Below are positions 60,821-64,000 of a stretch of 64,000 nt of DNA, piece after piece. The notes beneath the pieces are model-generated. The model was not told the origin of the DNA. It did not search any database and saw only the letters and a list, made by a program, of their open reading frames with translations. Position 1 is the first letter of the stretch. Each line of letters opens with the position of its first letter. This DNA comes from CBDCYS01 sp965224215 (GTDB lineage Bacteria; Acidobacteriota; Terriglobia; Bryobacterales; UBA6623). The position numbers were made by a program, and so were the translations under genes. Location of the stretch: positions 19,461 to 83,460 of the forward strand of contig CBDCYS010000005.1 in assembly GCA_965224215.1 (NCBI GenBank). Reading direction: 5' to 3'.

Positions 60821-62562
60821 GAGCAGCCCGCAAGAGGCCGGCGAAGCCCATCGTCAAGCCCATCGGTAAGCCGGAAGGGCTCACACGCCGCGGCCTGCCC
60901 CGGCGCGATCTCCTGCGCCTGGGCCCGAGTGTCGCCGCGGCCCTGGCGGTCGGCTGTCGGTCACAAACGGGACCCTTCCCGGACCGCGAGATCGACAGTG
61001 GCCGGATCACTGGCTCTATCGTGGGCGCCTCGCACGAGGCCGGACACCGGCTGCGTGACGGCGGTCTCCCCGAGCCCCAAGAGACCCGGACAGTGCCGCT
61101 GGTCATCGTCGGCGCCGGCATCGCGGGCCTATCGGCGGGCTGGAAGCTCGCCAAGAGCGGCTTTCGCGACTTCGAGATCCTGGAGCTCGAGCCCGAACCG
61201 GGCGGCAACTCACGCTGGGGCGAGAACGGCGTGTCCGCCTACCCCTGGGGCGCCCACTATCTGCCGGTCCCGACCTCGGAATCGACGGCGGTGCGCGAGC
61301 TGCTGGAAGAGATGGGCATGGTCCACGACGTTGGACCAGACGGTGAGCCGATCTATGACCCGCGCCACCTCTGTCATGCTCCCCAGGAGCGGCTGTTCAT
61401 CGACGGCCGCTGGCAGGAGGGGATCTCGGCGCGGGAGCTCCTCAGCTCCTCCCCCGCGACGGGGGACCGGGCCGTGCTGGCGGAATTCGAACAGCAGATG
61501 AAGCGCTATCAGGATTATCGAGATGCCCGCGGCCGCCGCGCATTCGCGCTGCCGATGGCCCTGAGCAGCGACGACCCAGATCTCGTCGCGCTCGACCGTA
61601 TCTCGATGCGCGAATACTTCGACCGCGCCGGATGGAAGTCCGAACGTCTGCGGTGGTACGTCGACCATTGCTGCCGCGACGACTACGGGTGCACACTGGA
61701 GACCACCTCGGCCTGGGCCGGCTGGCATTATTTCTGTTCCCGCGGCGCGGACGCGGAATACCTCACCTGGCCCGAAGGAAACGGGCGTATCGTCCGCCAC
61801 ATGGTGAAGCGTCTCGAAAGGCATCTGCACACGGGCACGCTGGTCTATCGCATCCGGGTCACCGGCGACCCCGCGGCTCGCGAAGCCTCGGCCGAAGGCG
61901 TCGAAGTGGACGTGCTCGATACACGCACCAATGCCGCCGTGCGGTTTCGGGCCCGGCAGGTCATCTACGCCCTGCCCCGCTTTACGGCCCAATATGTCCT
62001 GGACGGCTACGAGCTTCCAGGAATCGACACGTTTAGCTATGCCCCGTGGATGGTCGCCAACCTCACCGTCGACCGCCTGCCCGAGGGAGCGGCGTGGGAC
62101 AATGTGATCTACGACAGCCTGTCTCTGGGCTACGTGGTGGCCACGCACCAGAACCTGCGGGTCGCGCCGGGGCCGAGCGTTCTGACGTACTACATGCCGA
62201 TCGCGGCGGCGAATCCGGCGGCCGCTCGCCGCTGGATGCTGGAACGCAGTTGGAACGATTGGGTGTCGATCATTCTCGGCGACCTCGCGCCGGCCCACGT
62301 GGGCCTCGAATCGCTCGTCACCCGGATCGACATCATGCTCTGGGGCCACGCGATGATCCGTCCGGTCCCCGGCTTTCTCTGGGGAGAGGCCCGCCGCCGC
62401 GCCGACGACGCCTATGGCCCCGTACGCTTCGCCCACTCGGACATGAGCGGGTTCTCGCTGTTCGAGGAAGCCCAATATCGGGGCGTGCGAGCCGCCGAAG
62501 ACCTCATGCGGCATCTAGGTCATGTGTACCGAAGCTCGTTGGGGCCCGCGGAGGGAGTGTGA
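60817..62562 (+). CDS. Tat-type FAD-dependent amine oxidase / phytoene-desaturase-like protein
   Basis: 581 residues from the GTG at 60817 (4-base overlap with the SpeE-like gene). The ATG at 60613 lies inside that gene and is unlikely. The N-terminus is Lys/Arg-rich, with LTRRGLPRRDLLRLGPSVAA as a Tat-like signal and AVGCRS as a possible lipobox. Dinucleotide-binding: VPLVIVGAGIAGLSAGWKLA and LELEPEPGGNSRWGEN. The FAD domain continues with GWHYFCSRGADAEYLTWPEG and QVIYALPRFTAQYVL. The C-terminal HSDMSGFSLFEEAQYRGVRA AEDLM is the closing FAD motif. Coupled to an aminopropyltransferase homologue, it could oxidise a polyamine-like product. That link is inference. Confidence 0.88.
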   Translation: MRAARKRPAKPIVKPIGKPEGLTRRGLPRRDLLRLGPSVAAALAVGCRSQTGPFPDREIDSGRITGSIVGASHEAGHRLRDGGLPEPQETRTVPLVIVGAGIAGLSAGWKLAKSGFRDFEILELEPEPGGNSRWGENGVSAYPWGAHYLPVPTSESTAVRELLEEMGMVHDVGPDGEPIYDPRHLCHAPQERLFIDGRWQEGISARELLSSSPATGDRAVLAEFEQQMKRYQDYRDARGRRAFALPMALSSDDPDLVALDRISMREYFDRAGWKSERLRWYVDHCCRDDYGCTLETTSAWAGWHYFCSRGADAEYLTWPEGNGRIVRHMVKRLERHLHTGTLVYRIRVTGDPAAREASAEGVEVDVLDTRTNAAVRFRARQVIYALPRFTAQYVLDGYELPGIDTFSYAPWMVANLTVDRLPEGAAWDNVIYDSLSLGYVVATHQNLRVAPGPSVLTYYMPIAAANPAAARRWMLERSWNDWVSIILGDLAPAHVGLESLVTRIDIMLWGHAMIRPVPGFLWGEARRRADDAYGPVRFAHSDMSGFSLFEEAQYRGVRAAEDLMRHLGHVYRSSLGPAEGV

Positions 62563-62563
62563 G

Positions 62564-63667
62564 GTGAGTCGGAACAGCACGAACGGTGCGGCGTGGATTG
62601 TGTCGCGCCGGTTCGACGTGGGGTTGATCCTCGGCCCGCCCCTGCTGGCGGTCCTGCTCGTGCTGTCGGTTCCGACTTTGCGAGCCCCCGATGTGCCGCT
62701 CTGGGGCTGGCTCGTCTTCGTCGTCTGTATTGATGTGGCGCACGTCTACGCGTCGCTCTATCGCACGTATTGGGACCCTGAGGAGTTCGCCCGCCGCCGC
62801 ACCCGTTACACGCTCACGCCGCTCGTCTGCCTGGCCGTCGGAGTGGTGCTCCACAGCCTCGGGGCGCTGGTCTTCTGGCGCGTGCTCGCCTACATCGCGG
62901 TCTTCCACTTCGTGCGCCAGCAATTCGGCTTCGTGATGCTCTATCGTCACCGCCGCGGGGAGCGTTCGCTCGCCGATCGGCGCCTCGACAAGATGGCGAT
63001 TTACTCCACCATGCTCTACCCTCTCGCTTTCTGGCACGCGACGCCGGATCGCCACTTCGAGTGGTTCGTCGAAGGAGACTTCCTGTCGCTCCCGGTGTGG
63101 ATCTCGCCCCTGGCGCTCTGGATCTATTCGGCGATCCTTCTGGTCTTCCTCGTGCGGCAGGTCCAGCTCTACCGCGAACGGGGCGCGGTCAACTGGGGCA
63201 AGATAGGGATCGTGGTCTCGACCGCGTGCGTGTGGTACACGGGGATCGTGCTGCTCAACTCCGACTTCGCCTTCACTCTCACCAACGTGGTGGCGCACGG
63301 AGTTCCCTACATGGCCCTGGTATGGATCTACGGCCGGCGCAAGTGGATCGGCGAACGCTCATGGAGGCGCCGCATCCACCGCCCGGCGGCTGCCGGCATC
63401 TTCGTCGGGCTGCTCCTCGTGCTGGCCTGCTTCGAAGAGGGCCTTTGGGATCTCTTTGTCTGGCGGGAACATGCGACCGCCTTCGGCCAGGTAGCGCTTC
63501 CCTTCGCGGTTCCCGAAGCACTGCGCCACCTCGTCGTACCCCTGCTCACCGTGCCGCAGGCCACCCACTACGTGCTGGACGCCTGGATCTGGAAGTTCGA
63601 CAGCTCCAATCCGGGCCTCGGATCGTTTCTCTTCGGCGAGCCGCGGCCGGCGCACGGCGTGGGGTGA
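62564..63667 (+). CDS. Polytopic membrane protein of unknown function
   Basis: 367 residues from a GTG one base after the previous stop. About eight or nine membrane helices are visible: VGLILGPPLLAVLLVLSVPT, LWGWLVFVVCIDVAHVYASL, LTPLVCLAVGVVLHSLGALV, VWISPLALWIYSAILLVFLV, IGIVVSTACVWYTGIVLLNS, ..GIFVGLLLVLACFEEGLWDL. Conserved-looking polar residues in helices (DVAHVYASLYRTY, FHFVRQQFGF, VAHGVPYMALVW) include several His, possibly metal- or haem-binding. The family is not recognised. The last gene of the SpeE-oxidase operon, convergent with the PspA gene. Confidence 0.75.
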   Translation: MSRNSTNGAAWIVSRRFDVGLILGPPLLAVLLVLSVPTLRAPDVPLWGWLVFVVCIDVAHVYASLYRTYWDPEEFARRRTRYTLTPLVCLAVGVVLHSLGALVFWRVLAYIAVFHFVRQQFGFVMLYRHRRGERSLADRRLDKMAIYSTMLYPLAFWHATPDRHFEWFVEGDFLSLPVWISPLALWIYSAILLVFLVRQVQLYRERGAVNWGKIGIVVSTACVWYTGIVLLNSDFAFTLTNVVAHGVPYMALVWIYGRRKWIGERSWRRRIHRPAAAGIFVGLLLVLACFEEGLWDLFVWREHATAFGQVALPFAVPEALRHLVVPLLTVPQATHYVLDAWIWKFDSSNPGLGSFLFGEPRPAHGVG

Positions 63668-63677
63668 GTGGCCCGTC

Positions 63678-64000
63678 TCAGGCCTGCATTCCCATCTTCT
63701 TCTTCAACTCGGCCAACGAGTCGGAAGAGGCCGTGCTCGACGGCAAGGCCAGCGCCTTGTCGATGTCCTCGTCGATGGTGCCGCCGACATCGGAGAGTTC
63801 GCCGTAGGCCTGCGCCAGAGACTCTTCCTCCTGAACCTTGTTCTTCATTTTCTCGAGCATCGCGACGGTACCCGAAGCGTCGGCGCCGGCGAGCTGCTGG
63901 TTGATCTTGCGCATGGACGAGGCAGTCCGGGCTCGGGCGCGAAGGGTGATGACCTCGTTCTCGAACTTGCCGATCTGGCGTTTGAGCTCTTCGACCTTCG
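63678..64000 (-). CDS. pspA: PspA/IM30 family protein, 5' end outside window
   Basis: The minus frame is open from the window edge to 63678. Visible sequence: ..KVEELKRQIGKFENEVITLR ARARTASSMRKINQQL, a long charged coiled coil. Then GTVAMLEKMKNKVQEEESLA QAYGELSDVGGTIDEDIDKA and a short tail KKKMGMQA. This is the C-terminal half of PspA/IM30, a membrane-binding helical-hairpin protein of the ESCRT-III superfamily that protects membranes under stress. It ends 10 bp from the convergent membrane-protein gene. Confidence 0.88.
   Translation of the reverse strand, partial: KVEELKRQIGKFENEVITLRARARTASSMRKINQQLAGADASGTVAMLEKMKNKVQEEESLAQAYGELSDVGGTIDEDIDKALALPSSTASSDSLAELKKKMGMQA

Noticed and set aside
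61210..62514. 434-codon minus-strand frame
   Set aside because: Antisense of the FAD oxidase in very GC-rich DNA.
1..64000. tRNA or rRNA genes
   Set aside because: I looked for T-loop-like TTCGA/TTCAA contexts with matching stems and for rRNA-like conserved tracts and found none I could support.

Overview
This is a bacterial chromosomal window of moderate-to-high GC. The most likely host is an Acidobacteriota member of the Bryobacterales/Solibacteres type. The reasons are two PSD1 (DUF1549/DUF1553) plus DUF1501 gene pairs, a DUF2934 protein, an ASPIC/UnbV tail, a Ser/Thr kinase of the ISHYKIVSKL..GGMGVV type, several Tat-signal secreted enzymes, and a large load of insertion sequences. Planctomycetota or Verrucomicrobiota remain possible, because PSD1/DUF1501 pairs also occur there.

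Layout. 1-3.2 kb: the 5' part of a Tat-exported thiamine-diphosphate enzyme (minus strand), a beheaded beta-lactamase-type serine hydrolase and an HsdS scrap. 3.2-6.5 kb: a 1800-bp IS1380-family element abutting an ISNCY-type element. 6.6-34.4 kb is the metabolic core: a DUF2235 alpha/beta hydrolase, an M16 double-domain peptidase, a 190-bp MITE-like element, PSD1-DUF1501 pair 1, pterin carbinolamine dehydratase, pyruvate kinase, glgC, a DUF2934 gene split by an IS200 element, a metal-type TonB receptor with a small His/Cys protein, a truncated PSD1-DUF1501 pair 2, a GH51 arabinofuranosidase, a broken GH2 gene, an IS110 element and a Tat-exported nucleoside hydrolase.

35-58 kb is an IS-bombarded accessory island. 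It holds four 1800-bp IS1380 copies in the window counted with the one at 3.2 kb, a fifth IS1380 type, IS4, IS5, two IS1595 types, a second ISNCY copy and a group II intron. The broken genes can be rebuilt by removing the insertions and one copy of each target duplication. The first is an operon with a RelA/SpoT-type alarmone synthetase domain gene and two small membrane/coiled-coil proteins (35273-40833), hit by three insertions. The second is a 693-codon HsdM-HsdS fusion methyltransferase (43634-48353), hit by two insertions, with a broken HNH-like gene convergent to it. These look like remains of defence modules. Between the IS clusters lie a formylglycine-generating-enzyme family protein, a sulfite-oxidase-type molybdoprotein, DUF309 and a Toprim fragment.

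58.4-64 kb is an intact GC-rich cluster: DUF2617, a membrane-anchored spermidine-synthase-like protein, a Tat-type FAD amine oxidase, a polytopic membrane protein and a PspA/IM30 protein. It resembles known PspA/SpeE/DUF membrane-stress neighbourhoods but in an unusual combination.

Two diverged copies (about 330 bp) of an unrecognised element, each with a palindrome and a promoter-like pair, lie inverted at 11.75 and 34.44 kb and bracket the metabolic core. No rRNA, tRNA or CRISPR array was seen.
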